A DNA stretch of 64,000 nucleotides from Methanolobus sp. WCC4 (GTDB taxonomy: Archaea; Halobacteriota; Methanosarcinia; Methanosarcinales; Methanosarcinaceae), in assembly GCF_038022665.1 (NCBI RefSeq), contig NZ_CP150629.1, positions 1,160,480 through 1,224,479 on the forward strand, given 5' to 3'. Made by a program: the position numbers and the translations under genes. Shown here piece by piece: positions 53,072 through 61,693 of this stretch; position 1 is the stretch's first letter, and each line of letters opens with the position of its first letter. The notes under the pieces are model-generated. The model searched no databases, was not told the origin of the DNA, and worked only from the letters and a program-made list of their open reading frames with translations.

Positions 53072-54511
53072 ATGCATTTACCTGATCATAAAACAAAGAT
53101 CGTATGCACTATCGGACCTGCGTCATCTTCAGAGGATGCGTTGCGAGGCCTTATTCATGAGGGAATGGACGTTGCCAGGCTGAATTTCTCGCATGGTGAC
53201 CTTGATGATCATCGCGTTATTATCAGAAGGATAAGGAAGATCGCTGATGAGCTCAACAGGGTGGTAGCTATCATGGCCGACCTCCCCGGTCCTAAGATAA
53301 GGGTGGGTTCAATTGAAAATGAGCCTATGATGCTGACATCGGGTTTACATGTCGTACTTACTCCAAGGGATGTAAAGGGTAAGGATTCGATCATCCCTGT
53401 CCAATATAAACAGATAGCAGAGAGTGTCACACCAGGCAGTCCTATCTATCTGAACGATGGTTTCATCCAGCTTGATTGCAAGGATATCGTTGATGGGGAT
53501 ATCCATTGTGATGTGGTTGTAGGCGGCCCGCTATTTTCCAGAAAAGGTCTCAATCTCCCCGGTTCACGGATACTGGTAAGCCCGATAACAGGAAGGGACC
53601 TGGAAATTATAGATTTCGGTCTTCGGGAAGGTATCACCATATTCTGCCTGTCGTTCATAGAATCCAGGGAGGATGTTATTCAGGTAAGGAACTATGCTGC
53701 AAGCCAGGGCAAAGAGGTATTCCTTGTTTCAAAGATAGAGAGAGAAGAGGCTGTAAAGAACATAGATTCAATTATCAAGGAGAGCGATGCTATCATGATA
53801 GCCCGTGGTGACCTCGGTGTTGAGATCCCTATCCAGAAGGTTCCGATAGTTCAAAAGGACATCATACACAAGGCCAACCTTATGAGCACTCCTGTTATCA
53901 CAGCAACCCAGATGCTCGAGTCAATGACAGAACACATCAGGCCAACACGTGCAGAGGCAACAGATGTTGCAAATGCGATCATCGACGGGACAGATGCAGT
54001 AATGTTGTCAGCAGAGACTGCTGTGGGAAAATATCCTGTTGAGACGGTCAGAATGATGGCAATGATAGCTCACTCCACGGAAAAATGGCGAGACCATACA
54101 ACTATAGGCCTCGAGATGATGAAAAAGGCCATTCAGCGCATGAATCCCACCGTGGAGGATATGATCTCAATACAGGTCAATGATGCTCTTCGCAGTCTGC
54201 CGATCAATTATGTTATGACCCCCACCGTATCCGGGAAGACCCCACGCCACATCTCAAGGTTCAGGCCTGACGTGTGGATACTTGCTTTCAGTCGCTATAC
54301 CCTTACATGTGAGCAGCTTGCCATGCAATATGCAGTATATCCGGTACTTGTAAAGCAGAAAGTATCAGACTGGGAGGTCACTGCCATGGATGTCCTGGAA
54401 AAGGCCGATCTTGTAGGCTCAGGTGACATGGTTATACTGACCCAGGGTCAGGCATCAGGTCATGGCAGACCAGGTGGCACCAATCTTTTGAAGTTCATTG
54501 AAGTGAAGTAG
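53072..54511 (+). CDS. pyk: pyruvate kinase
   Basis: The 479-residue enzyme converts phosphoenolpyruvate and ADP to pyruvate and ATP. It starts HKTKIVCTIGPASSSEDALR, has the catalytic ISKIEREEAVKN-like FLVSKIEREEAVKNID, the metal site MIARGDLGVEIP and ATQMLESMTEHIRPTRAE. I choose the ATG at 53072, preceded by GGGAGAAGG, because the 52 extra codons upstream (from 52916) are low-complexity and unlike the family. A C-terminal allosteric domain is present. Confidence 0.95.
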   Translation: MHLPDHKTKIVCTIGPASSSEDALRGLIHEGMDVARLNFSHGDLDDHRVIIRRIRKIADELNRVVAIMADLPGPKIRVGSIENEPMMLTSGLHVVLTPRDVKGKDSIIPVQYKQIAESVTPGSPIYLNDGFIQLDCKDIVDGDIHCDVVVGGPLFSRKGLNLPGSRILVSPITGRDLEIIDFGLREGITIFCLSFIESREDVIQVRNYAASQGKEVFLVSKIEREEAVKNIDSIIKESDAIMIARGDLGVEIPIQKVPIVQKDIIHKANLMSTPVITATQMLESMTEHIRPTRAEATDVANAIIDGTDAVMLSAETAVGKYPVETVRMMAMIAHSTEKWRDHTTIGLEMMKKAIQRMNPTVEDMISIQVNDALRSLPINYVMTPTVSGKTPRHISRFRPDVWILAFSRYTLTCEQLAMQYAVYPVLVKQKVSDWEVTAMDVLEKADLVGSGDMVILTQGQASGHGRPGGTNLLKFIEVK

Positions 54512-54539
54512 CCAGGATCATTTAGAAACTCTTTTATAT

Positions 54540-54566
54540 AATGCACATTCACTGTATATGTGCATT
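54540..54566. promoter_or_regulatory. 9-base inverted repeat between pyk and the sensor kinase gene
   Basis: AATGCACAT (54540-54548) is perfectly complementary to ATGTGCATT (54558-54566) over a 9-base spacer. It could be the pyk terminator stem or an operator for the kinase gene 45 bases downstream. Further TGCATA words follow (GCATACATG, TTTGCATATAATG). Confidence 0.45.
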
Positions 54567-54610
54567 ATTTGCATACATGTCACATTTGCATATAATGGGG
54601 GTTAATGTAA

Positions 54611-56323
54611 TTGAGAGTTTCGGGTCTACCTATAAGGTCACTATTGCTCTTTATGATCGTTAGTTCGATCTTTGTTCCAATGGCCAGTTGCAGTTCGGAT
54701 GTTTACAGGATAGGTGTGCTTTCTGTATATGGGGAAAAGAGTGAAACTACAGAACAATGGACCCCAACTGCGGAATATCTGGAAACCAGTATCCCAAATA
54801 CCACATTTGAAGTGATCCCTCTTAATTATGATGAATTCGTTCCTGCAGCAACCAATGGATCGATCGATTTCTATTATGTGAATCCTATGGTCTACGTTGA
54901 ACTGGCGAGACTACATGGGGCAGGCAGGATCGCAACTTTCCAGCCAACGTGGAACAATTCTTCTTGCGCTGGTTTTGGTGGTGTTATCATCACAAGGGCG
55001 GACAGGGATGATATCGATCTACTTTGGCATTTGAAGGGCAGGTCTTTCATGGCGGTCAATGAAAGGTCATTCGGTGGATTCCTGGCACCAGTGGAGGAAT
55101 TGAAACAGAATGGCGTAGACTACAAGAAAGACCTTGGTGAACTTACATTTGGTCAGAAACATGACAAAGTGGTTCTTGCAGTTCTCAACGGGGATGTAGA
55201 TGCAGGAGCTGTCAGTACCGGCACTCTGGAAAGAATGGCTCTGGAGGGCATTATAGATATCGAGGAAATAAAGGTCATTGGCCAGAAAGAATATATGGGT
55301 CATCCTTTCCTTGTCAGCACGGATCTTTATGCAGACTGGATGTTCGGAAAAGTCGCTTCAACGCCTGAAGATATTGGTAATAAGGTATCTATAGCCCTTC
55401 TAAGCATGCCTGCGGATAGTGATGCTGCCATTGCACTTGGTTCGGCTGGCTGGTCAGTCCCGGCAAGTTACAGTCCTGTAGATAATCTCATGAAAGAACT
55501 CAGGGTCAGTTTGTATGTCGATCATGGAAAGGTAACTCCTGCACAGTTTCTTGTTCAGTACTGGTATCTTCTGGTTCTTCTATTGATGTTGATAGTTCTC
55601 ATGGGAATACACTCACGTCTGATGCTGGAAAAAACTAAAAAGGAACAACTTGAGGAATCTAACAGGCTTAAGGACCTTTTTGCAGATATTATGAGGCATG
55701 ACCTGATGAATCCTGTAAATGTGATCAAGGGATTCAGTGATATTCTTTACATGGATGAGACCGACCCCGGGAAAAAAGAAACACTTGGTCTGATACGTGA
55801 CCAGGCCGATCATCTTGCCTTTATGGTAGGGTCGGCAGCAAAACTTGCAAAGCTTGAATCCCAGAAGGAAATGGAATTCAAAGTGCAGGATATTGGTACT
55901 ATACTCCGGACAGTGGCAAATAGATTCTCTTTGGAGTTCTCTGGAAAAGGGATTGGTCTGGACCTGAGTTTCGATGGTGAATATCTTTCCCGTATGAATG
56001 ATATTATCGAGGATGTCTTTTCCAACCTTGTATCCAATGCCTTGAAGTACAGTCCAGAGGGGAGTAAGGTCAGCATCGATATTCTCGATTCAGGTGACTC
56101 GTGGAAGGTGACGGTCACAGATGAGGGTGATGGTATCCCTGATGAGGACAAGGAATATGTTTTCGAGAGGTTCAAGCGGGCTGATAAAAAAGGTATAAAG
56201 GGAACCGGTCTTGGCCTTGCCATCGCAAAGAGGATAGTGGATATTCACAAAGGTTCTCTTGGTATTGAGGACAATCCTGATGGTGAAGGTTCCATGTTCT
56301 GGGTCATGCTCAAAAAAGCATAG
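54611..56323 (+). CDS. histidine kinase with a PhnD-type periplasmic binding domain (TtrS-like)
   Basis: The 570-residue protein has a signal sequence ending around ASCSS, then a phosphonate-binding-like domain (residues 30-305: DFYYVNPMVYVELARLHGAG, GRSFMAVNERSFGGFLAPVE). One transmembrane helix follows (about 318-338), then HisKA with LFADIMRHDLMNPVNVIKGF (His in RHDLMNP) and the ATPase domain (VFSNLVSNALKYSPEG, DEGDGIPDEDKEYVFERFKR, KGTGLGLAIAKR). This order equals bacterial TtrS-type sensor kinases. The ligand is unknown. The start is TTG at 54611. No regulator gene is adjacent. Confidence 0.9.
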   Translation: MRVSGLPIRSLLLFMIVSSIFVPMASCSSDVYRIGVLSVYGEKSETTEQWTPTAEYLETSIPNTTFEVIPLNYDEFVPAATNGSIDFYYVNPMVYVELARLHGAGRIATFQPTWNNSSCAGFGGVIITRADRDDIDLLWHLKGRSFMAVNERSFGGFLAPVEELKQNGVDYKKDLGELTFGQKHDKVVLAVLNGDVDAGAVSTGTLERMALEGIIDIEEIKVIGQKEYMGHPFLVSTDLYADWMFGKVASTPEDIGNKVSIALLSMPADSDAAIALGSAGWSVPASYSPVDNLMKELRVSLYVDHGKVTPAQFLVQYWYLLVLLLMLIVLMGIHSRLMLEKTKKEQLEESNRLKDLFADIMRHDLMNPVNVIKGFSDILYMDETDPGKKETLGLIRDQADHLAFMVGSAAKLAKLESQKEMEFKVQDIGTILRTVANRFSLEFSGKGIGLDLSFDGEYLSRMNDIIEDVFSNLVSNALKYSPEGSKVSIDILDSGDSWKVTVTDEGDGIPDEDKEYVFERFKRADKKGIKGTGLGLAIAKRIVDIHKGSLGIEDNPDGEGSMFWVMLKKA

Positions 56324-56325
56324 CT

Positions 56326-57306
56326 TCAGTCTATCTTACGCATGACAATGGACCCGTCACGCATGTGTACTTCTACGTATTTCTCTTTTTCCTTATCAGG
56401 TTCATACTTGTTGTAGAGCATGGATTCAACCCTTCCTGCATCCATGAGTTCCCTGATAAGTTTACTCTCCTCTCCTTTCATTCTGGACTTTGCAGCAGGA
56501 GGACTTGTCTTTGCCTTACTTTTGGAGTAGATCGAGCCACCTTCCATTCCGGCACCAATGAAACCTTTAGCATTCAGGAAGATGAGTTTTCCGTCTTTCA
56601 TGTAAGCTCCGGCGAACTCTCCCACATCACCGTGAACAACAACGGTACCTCCATTGAGATGTGAACCGGTGTTCATTCCCGCATTACCATTCACTATGAC
56701 CGTGGCTTTCTCTGCAAGCAGGCCGGTTCCGTTCCAGGAATCTCCTTCAATGACAACCTTTGCATCACAATTACATCTTGCAGCGACAGTTCCCCTGGCA
56801 ATACCATCTTTGAGGACAAGTGTTTTCTGTTCTTCGCTGAACTCATTCCCTATGAGTTCATCCTCTCCAAGTCCGTTGCAGAGGATATCCGTGATCGAGC
56901 GGAATTTCCTGAAATCCTCTGCATCTGACACAAGTTCCACGATGTTACCCAGAGGATATTCAATATTTCCTTTGACATAGAGGGTTCCGGATACCATTCC
57001 CATACCGGTCTCCGGTCCGACATTCCCTGTTATGAATATCCTGCCTGCCTTTTCAGCCTCTCCACTTCCTCCGAAGTGTTTCAGGTCAGCACCCATACTG
57101 TAGGCGAAGTTCTTACCTGCATTTCCTATTATGTGAACCTCGCCACTGCTTTTCAGCTCATTTACAAGGTCCCTGTATGTTAGTTCCGTGCCTTTCTGGT
57201 ATGGTATGACCGAATCAGGATCAAGGTTCTCGTTATGCCAGTGGAAATTAAAAGTGTAGTCGCAGAGGTGATCCACCTCTTTGACCAGCTCGATCTCTAT
57301 GGTCAT
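56326..57306 (-). CDS. GXGXG-motif protein (GltB C-terminal domain / FwdC-like)
   Basis: From the ATG at 57306 the 326-residue protein has the right-handed beta-helix with repeated GxxGxxxG units seen in the third domain of glutamate synthase and in formylmethanofuran dehydrogenase subunit C. Examples are GNAGKNFAYSMGADLKHFGG, GNVGPETGMGMVSGTLYVKG and NGNAGMNTGSHLNGGTVVVH. In Archaea glutamate synthase is split and this domain can stand alone, but no synthase core is nearby here. A longer frame from 57369 overlaps the ferredoxin by 59 bases; the later ATG begins 4 bases after the ferredoxin stop and fits an operon. The C-terminal 75 residues form an extra charged tail. Confidence 0.85.
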   Translation of the reverse strand: MTIEIELVKEVDHLCDYTFNFHWHNENLDPDSVIPYQKGTELTYRDLVNELKSSGEVHIIGNAGKNFAYSMGADLKHFGGSGEAEKAGRIFITGNVGPETGMGMVSGTLYVKGNIEYPLGNIVELVSDAEDFRKFRSITDILCNGLGEDELIGNEFSEEQKTLVLKDGIARGTVAARCNCDAKVVIEGDSWNGTGLLAEKATVIVNGNAGMNTGSHLNGGTVVVHGDVGEFAGAYMKDGKLIFLNAKGFIGAGMEGGSIYSKSKAKTSPPAAKSRMKGEESKLIRELMDAGRVESMLYNKYEPDKEKEKYVEVHMRDGSIVMRKID

Positions 57307-57310
57307 TATC

Positions 57311-57679
57311 TCATCCGTGGATAAGCCGTGGCAGGCATCTTGTGCACACCCAGAGACTTTCCATGTCATGTCTTACAGGTATGAGATAATTGCCCTGTTC
57401 CCCGCAGCCACAGCTGAAGCATTTGATCGAGATGTCTGTCTTCTTTTTCTGTGCCTCGGCCTTCCTGAGGTCGAAGGGGACAGCTTCCCTTTCCTCAATG
57501 GTGATAGCATCTTCAGGGCAGACGCCTATGCAGAATCCCATTCCGTCACAGAGTTCCTCAGCTACGACCTTTGCCTTTCCATTGATTATCTGTATAGCAC
57601 CTTCGGCACAGGGTGAAACACATTTCCCACAGCCTGTACACTTTTCTTCATCTATCTTAACTATCAGTCTCTTACCCAT
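57311..57679 (-). CDS. ferredoxin with a cysteine-rich C-terminal extension
   Basis: The 122-residue protein starts with a two-cluster ferredoxin domain: [11 protein letters not shown] is complete. The second motif [16 protein letters not shown] has methionine at the second cysteine position, as in a known ferredoxin branch with the following EEREAVPFD. The last 40 residues hold [20 protein letters not shown] and [10 protein letters not shown], five more cysteines that may bind zinc or a further cluster. It lies between the CGGC gene and the GXGXG gene. Confidence 0.88.
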   Translation of the reverse strand: MGKRLIVKIDEEKCTGCGKCVSPCAEGAIQIINGKAKVVAEELCDGMGFCIGVCPEDAITIEEREAVPFDLRKAEAQKKKTDISIKCFSCGCGEQGNYLIPVRHDMESLWVCTRCLPRLIHG

Positions 57680-57696
57680 GTTACTTCCTCCTGTAT

Positions 57697-58011
57697 CTAA
57701 TGATGTGTTCCTTCTACAAGTTTTATTCCTGCGTTCTCAACTGTTCTTTTTATCTCATCGATATGAGGACATTTGGGGTAGTTCTCCATTTGCATGCATG
57801 AACTCAAATGGATCACATCCACACCTCTTTTCTTCAATGACTTTAACAGGCGATAGACCCTGCGACCTGAGCATCCTCCGCAGGTGAAAAATGCAACCAT
57901 CTCGGTGTTCTCATCATATTCACTGAAATGCATGCTCCTTTTGTTGAAAGCCATGAAACATCCGACTCCGGGACATGCTTCCGAAACGATATCGCATCTT
58001 ATGATTGCGAT
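57697..58011 (-). CDS. CGGC-domain protein, start codon unclear
   Basis: The protein has the CGGC-domain hallmark [20 protein letters not shown] and the second part [20 protein letters not shown]. The first ATG in frame is at 57954, but family-like sequence ([19 protein letters not shown]) continues upstream of it in the same frame to about 58011. No ATG, GTG or TTG occurs between there and the in-frame TAG near 58122. Either a rare start codon is used, or the 5' end has been mutated. CGGC proteins are thought to bind metal or clusters; the function is unknown. Confidence 0.75.
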   Translation of the reverse strand: MAIIRCDIVSEACPGVGCFMAFNKRSMHFSEYDENTEMVAFFTCGGCSGRRVYRLLKSLKKRGVDVIHLSSCMQMENYPKCPHIDEIKRTVENAGIKLVEGTHH

Positions 58012-58080
58012 CTTTGTTACAGGTTTAACATCTTCGATAGGATCAGCTCCGTTTTTAAGAAAATCTAAAAATAAGAATAG

Positions 58081-58098
58081 CAGGGGAGTCTTCCCCTG
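58081..58098 (-). terminator. hairpin after the sulfite-reductase-like gene
   Basis: CAGGGGA (58081-58087) and TCCCCTG (58092-58098) form a perfect 7-bp stem with a 4-base loop, 20 bases after the minus-strand stop. It is followed by a U-rich tract (TATTCTTATTTTT on the minus strand). It may be a full or partial terminator between this gene and the CGGC gene. Confidence 0.65.
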
Positions 58099-58117
58099 AA
58101 AAGATATGTTTCTGAAT

Positions 58118-58786
58118 TTAAAGTCCTACTTCTTCCTTGAACTTGTCAAGCCCGATGTCTTCAATTACTCTTCCAAGGCGGTGTTTTGAACCGTGTGCCT
58201 TGGTGAATGCGATGATCTTCTCTACAAGTGCAAGAACTTCATCTTCGTCGAGTTCATCTGCAATGACATCTGCAATTCTTGGTCTGATAGCTGCATTACC
58301 ACCGACCATGACAGTGTATCCCTTTGGTGTTCCCATGATACCTATGTCCTTGATAGCAGGTTCTGAGCATGAGTTCGCACAGCCGGAAACAGCCATCTTG
58401 AACTTGCATGGAAGTTCCATTCCGTGGTATTTCTCGTCGAGCTTGAGTCCGAGACCAACGGAGTCCTGCTGTCCACGCTTACAGAATGTAGTACCCGGAC
58501 AGATCTTTACGCTCCTGACACAAAGTCCGATAGCTGCACCTGGTTTGATACCGAGGTCTTCCCAGGCATTGTCAATATCACCCTCTTTTAATCCAACGAT
58601 AGCAACTCTCTGGGATGAGGTTACTTTCAATGTTGCTGCCTCGTACTTCTCGGCAACGTCGGCGATCTTACGAAGCTGTTCTGCTGAAACCACTCCACCA
58701 GGAAGATGTGGTGCAATTGCATATGTCTCCTGGTCTCTCTGCAGGATCGCTCCCTTTTCAAGTAAGTCTTTTGCCAATTTTGTCAC
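58118..58786 (-). CDS. small dissimilatory-sulfite-reductase-like protein
   Basis: The 222-residue protein is the short form of the sulfite/nitrite reductase family (Dsr-LP type). It has an N-terminal half domain (VTSSQRVAIVGLKEGDIDNA) and the siroheme/[4Fe-4S] motif CPGTTFC followed by SGCANSCSEP, C-x5-C then C-x3-C. All four cysteines are present, so it can in principle carry siroheme coupled to a cluster. Such small proteins are frequent in methanogens, and their reaction is not settled (sulfite or other sulfur compounds, or siroheme chemistry). It is the first gene of the minus-strand cluster and is divergent from an HxlR regulator. Confidence 0.88.
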   Translation of the reverse strand: MTKLAKDLLEKGAILQRDQETYAIAPHLPGGVVSAEQLRKIADVAEKYEAATLKVTSSQRVAIVGLKEGDIDNAWEDLGIKPGAAIGLCVRSVKICPGTTFCKRGQQDSVGLGLKLDEKYHGMELPCKFKMAVSGCANSCSEPAIKDIGIMGTPKGYTVMVGGNAAIRPRIADVIADELDEDEVLALVEKIIAFTKAHGSKHRLGRVIEDIGLDKFKEEVGL

Positions 58787-58810
58787 TCCTTTTCCAAAAT
58801 TCTGTTCTGG

Positions 58811-58820
58811 ATACTAGTAT
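58811..58820. promoter_or_regulatory. palindrome ATACTAGTAT, candidate operator
   Basis: The perfect 10-base palindrome lies in the 80-base divergent gap between the sulfite-reductase-like gene and the HxlR gene. A related GATACTATG/GATGATACTTA word occurs downstream, up to the HxlR start. HxlR proteins commonly bind palindromes in divergent promoters, so this is a plausible site. Confidence 0.45.
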
Positions 58821-58866
58821 ATTGATGATACTTACTTATATATTGGGTGGTTTCCTATAGGATACT

Positions 58867-59223
58867 ATGAAAGATTGCACTATTTACAAAACAGTCGACA
58901 TTATCGGCAAAAAATGGTCTTTATGCATCTTACATGAATTATATAAAGGTGAGAACAAGCAGAAAAGGTTCAATGAACTGAAGAGTAAACTGCAGGATGT
59001 AACTCCCAAGACCCTTTCTACAAGACTGAAAGAACTGGAAGAGCATGGTCTTGTTGACAAGAATGTCGATGATTCGGTATTCCCGATAAGATCGGAATAC
59101 ACTCTTACACAGAGTGGGGAGGAGTTCCTTCACGTTCTTCAGAACATCAAGCAATGGGGCCTTAAATGGCAGTTCGAGAACCCTGATTGTGGCGGAACCA
59201 ACTGTAAGACCTGCGAACTCTGA
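58867..59223 (+). CDS. HxlR-family transcriptional regulator
   Basis: The 118-residue winged-helix protein has the HxlR core: DIIGKKWSLCILHELYKGEN, KQKRFNELKSKLQDVTPKTL and STRLKELEEHGLV. A cysteine near the N-terminus (MKDCTIYKT) matches the redox- or aldehyde-sensing cysteine of HypR/HxlR-type factors, and the C-terminus ends with PDCGGTNCKTCEL. Four more cysteines there could bind metal. It is divergent from the redox cluster and likely controls it. Confidence 0.92.
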   Translation: MKDCTIYKTVDIIGKKWSLCILHELYKGENKQKRFNELKSKLQDVTPKTLSTRLKELEEHGLVDKNVDDSVFPIRSEYTLTQSGEEFLHVLQNIKQWGLKWQFENPDCGGTNCKTCEL

Positions 59224-59327
59224 TCCTCGAGATGCCCCGGGTCTCGCAAACACCATATATGAGCACTTCCATACTTTTATATCATAGATAGTATATGCTA
59301 TATAAGAAATAATTAGTAGAGGTAATT

Positions 59328-59513
59328 ATGGATAAACAATTAAGACGTTCAGTGAGTGACAAAATGGTCGCAGGAGTTTGCAGCGGTCTTGGCAACTACC
59401 TTGGTATCGATCCGGTAGTTGTCAGGCTTGTCTGGGCACTGGCCACACTCTTCAGTATGGGCACAGGAATCCTTGTCTATATTGTAGCATGGATAGTGAT
59501 CCCGGAAGAATAG
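59328..59513 (+). CDS. PspC-domain small membrane protein
   Basis: The 61-residue protein is a bare PspC domain: RRSVSDKMVAGVCSGLGNYL and a hydrophobic helix LATLFSMGTGILVYIVAWIV ending in IPEE. PspC proteins sit in the membrane and, in bacteria, relay envelope stress. The ATG has GAGGTAAT upstream. Confidence 0.93.
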   Translation: MDKQLRRSVSDKMVAGVCSGLGNYLGIDPVVVRLVWALATLFSMGTGILVYIVAWIVIPEE

Positions 59514-59632
59514 GACTCAAACCTTTAAGGAGAATAATATTTTCTCTTTCATTCTTTCTTCTCTATCTTGCATGGGTCATATGATCCACAAAAAATAAAT
59601 AGCCTGTAAGTAGTGTATCACTTGTGGGAAAT

Positions 59633-60298
59633 ATGTACGGACTAGACAGTTCAGATACATCTATTTCAACTGGCGGTGCATTCACTGGTAAGTTTGCTGG
59701 AACATCTGTTACTATCATCCTTATATTGATAGTTCTTTCCTTTTCAGGATGCGTTGAACCCGGTATGGAAGAACCGGATGTGATCCCTGATCCTACAGAT
59801 GTGAACATCACTCCTGATGAACCTTCCTTAATAGAGTATACTATCGATGACGATCCCATGAAGGAATTAACTGTGACCAGTCCTGCTTTTGATAATGGGG
59901 CCATGATACCGGAGATATACACCTGTGACAGCGACAATATCAATCCTTCTCTGGATGTATGGGGCATTCCTGATGGTGTTCCTTCATTATTGTTGATAAT
60001 GGATGACCCGGATGCACCATCAGGCACTTTCACTCACTGGGTTGTCTGGAACATCCGTCCGGATGAGGTGATAAAAGAAGATAGTATTCCAGGTGTTGAA
60101 GGCGTGAACGATGCAGGCACTTCATCCTATGTGGGTCCATGTCCCCCATCAGGTACCCACAGATATTTCTTTAAATTCTATGCTCTGGATACGGAACTTG
60201 ACCTTGAGGGCGGTTCAGAACTAAGTACTGTAGAAGATGCAATGGATGGACATGTTGTGGCTTACGGTGAACTGGTAGGTCTTTACAGGCGCTCATAA
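59633..60298 (+). CDS. PEBP-family lipoprotein (YbhB/YbcL-like)
   Basis: The protein of 221 residues has a long N-region, a hydrophobic helix and a lipobox-like VLSFSGC near residue 40, then an acidic linker. The PEBP domain begins LTVTSPAFDNGAMIPEIYTC and has the motif DDPDAPSGTFTHWVVWNI and GTHRYFFKFYALDTEL. Such proteins bind phosphate-containing ligands; the archaeal role is not known. A GTG three codons upstream (59624) is an alternative start. Confidence 0.9.
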   Translation: MYGLDSSDTSISTGGAFTGKFAGTSVTIILILIVLSFSGCVEPGMEEPDVIPDPTDVNITPDEPSLIEYTIDDDPMKELTVTSPAFDNGAMIPEIYTCDSDNINPSLDVWGIPDGVPSLLLIMDDPDAPSGTFTHWVVWNIRPDEVIKEDSIPGVEGVNDAGTSSYVGPCPPSGTHRYFFKFYALDTELDLEGGSELSTVEDAMDGHVVAYGELVGLYRRS

Positions 60299-60343
60299 GT
60301 TCCGGCGGTATATGTTCTATCACCCAAATATGGATGCTATCAT

Positions 60344-61669
60344 ATGACAAACGATATGAGAAATGATGCGTATGCAATAATGTCAGAGGCTATCTCTGCA
60401 GTAGATCCTTCTTCCTGTGTCTATCGGACTGTGAGAATGGAAGACGGGAATATCCTCATAAATGACACTTTGTATGAGCTTTCGAAATATGAGAACATAT
60501 ATTGCATAGCTTTTGGAAAGGCTGCAACAGCCATGTCAAGGGCCATTGAGGATATCCTGGGTGATTCACTTACCAGGGGCATCGCTGTCACAAAGTACGG
60601 TTTTGGCAGTCCACTACATAAGATGGAGATATATGAATCGGGGCATCCGATACCTGATGCGAACAGTGTCGCTGCCGGACAGACAATCTATGACCTTCTT
60701 GAGACCACAGGTCCAGGAGACCTTATCTTCTTCCTGATATCCGGTGGTGGTTCTGCTCAGGTCACACATCCACGAAAAGGCGTGTCGCTCACTGATATTG
60801 TGAAACTCACCGATACTCTTATTCGTGCAGGTGCTACGATAGATGAGCTTAACACCGTGAGGAAACACCTCTGCTCCATCAAGGGCGGTGGCCTTGCAAG
60901 AATGGCATATCCTTCCGACTCGGTGAGCCTTATTCTCTCTGATGTCGTGGGTGACCCTCTTGATGTGGTAGCTTCAGGTCCCACGGTCCCTGACAGATCT
61001 ACATTTTCCGATTTCAGGGAGATAGTCGACAGATACAGTATTGCTTTATCACCGGCTGTTGCCGGATTGATAGAGGATGGTCTGGAAGGTATGATCGAAG
61101 AGACTCCAAAAGCAGGTGATGTGGTCTTTGAAAAGACATCCCCACATCTCATAGGAAGTAATGCGCTTGCTCTCAATGAGGCCAGAAGTAAGGCATCTGA
61201 ACTTGGATACAACACGATGCTGCTCAGCTCCTCCATCGTTGGTGAGTCTAAGGAAGTTGCAAAAGTGCTAGCAGCAATCGCACGTGAAGAAAGGTTAAGG
61301 GAAGACCCCCTCCCTCTTCCTGCCTGTATCCTCGCAGGCGGTGAGACCACAGTGACCATGAAAGGAAATGGCCTGGGTGGAAGGTGTCAGGAGATGGCGC
61401 TATCATTTGGAATGGAGGTAGCCGGCCTAAAAGGAGTGCTTTTGCTTGCTGTAGGTACCGATGGTAATGATGGTACCACTGACAGTGCAGGTGCATTTGC
61501 AGATGGTGAAACGATCCGGCGTGGAAAGGATATGAAAATGGATGCAAGGCGTGAGCTGTATATCAATAATTCGCATTATTATCTCAGGGAGACAGGCGAC
61601 CTGATAGTGACAGGTCCCACCGGCACAAATGTAATGGATATCTACATGATCCTGGTTGACAGGTTCTAG
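60344..61669 (+). CDS. glycerate 2-kinase (MOFRL family)
   Basis: The 441-residue enzyme of the class II glycerate kinase / TtuD family phosphorylates glycerate to 2-phosphoglycerate. Conserved parts are CIAFGKAATAMSRAIEDIL, FFLISGGGSAQVTHPRKG, HLCSIKGGGLARMAYP and the MOFRL domain GGETTVTMKGNGLGGRCQEM with VGTDGNDGTTDSAGAFADGE. Its product could feed directly into lower glycolysis together with pyruvate kinase in this window, by inference. Confidence 0.93.
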   Translation: MTNDMRNDAYAIMSEAISAVDPSSCVYRTVRMEDGNILINDTLYELSKYENIYCIAFGKAATAMSRAIEDILGDSLTRGIAVTKYGFGSPLHKMEIYESGHPIPDANSVAAGQTIYDLLETTGPGDLIFFLISGGGSAQVTHPRKGVSLTDIVKLTDTLIRAGATIDELNTVRKHLCSIKGGGLARMAYPSDSVSLILSDVVGDPLDVVASGPTVPDRSTFSDFREIVDRYSIALSPAVAGLIEDGLEGMIEETPKAGDVVFEKTSPHLIGSNALALNEARSKASELGYNTMLLSSSIVGESKEVAKVLAAIAREERLREDPLPLPACILAGGETTVTMKGNGLGGRCQEMALSFGMEVAGLKGVLLLAVGTDGNDGTTDSAGAFADGETIRRGKDMKMDARRELYINNSHYYLRETGDLIVTGPTGTNVMDIYMILVDRF

Positions 61670-61693
61670 GTATATATACTACCAACTGATGCT

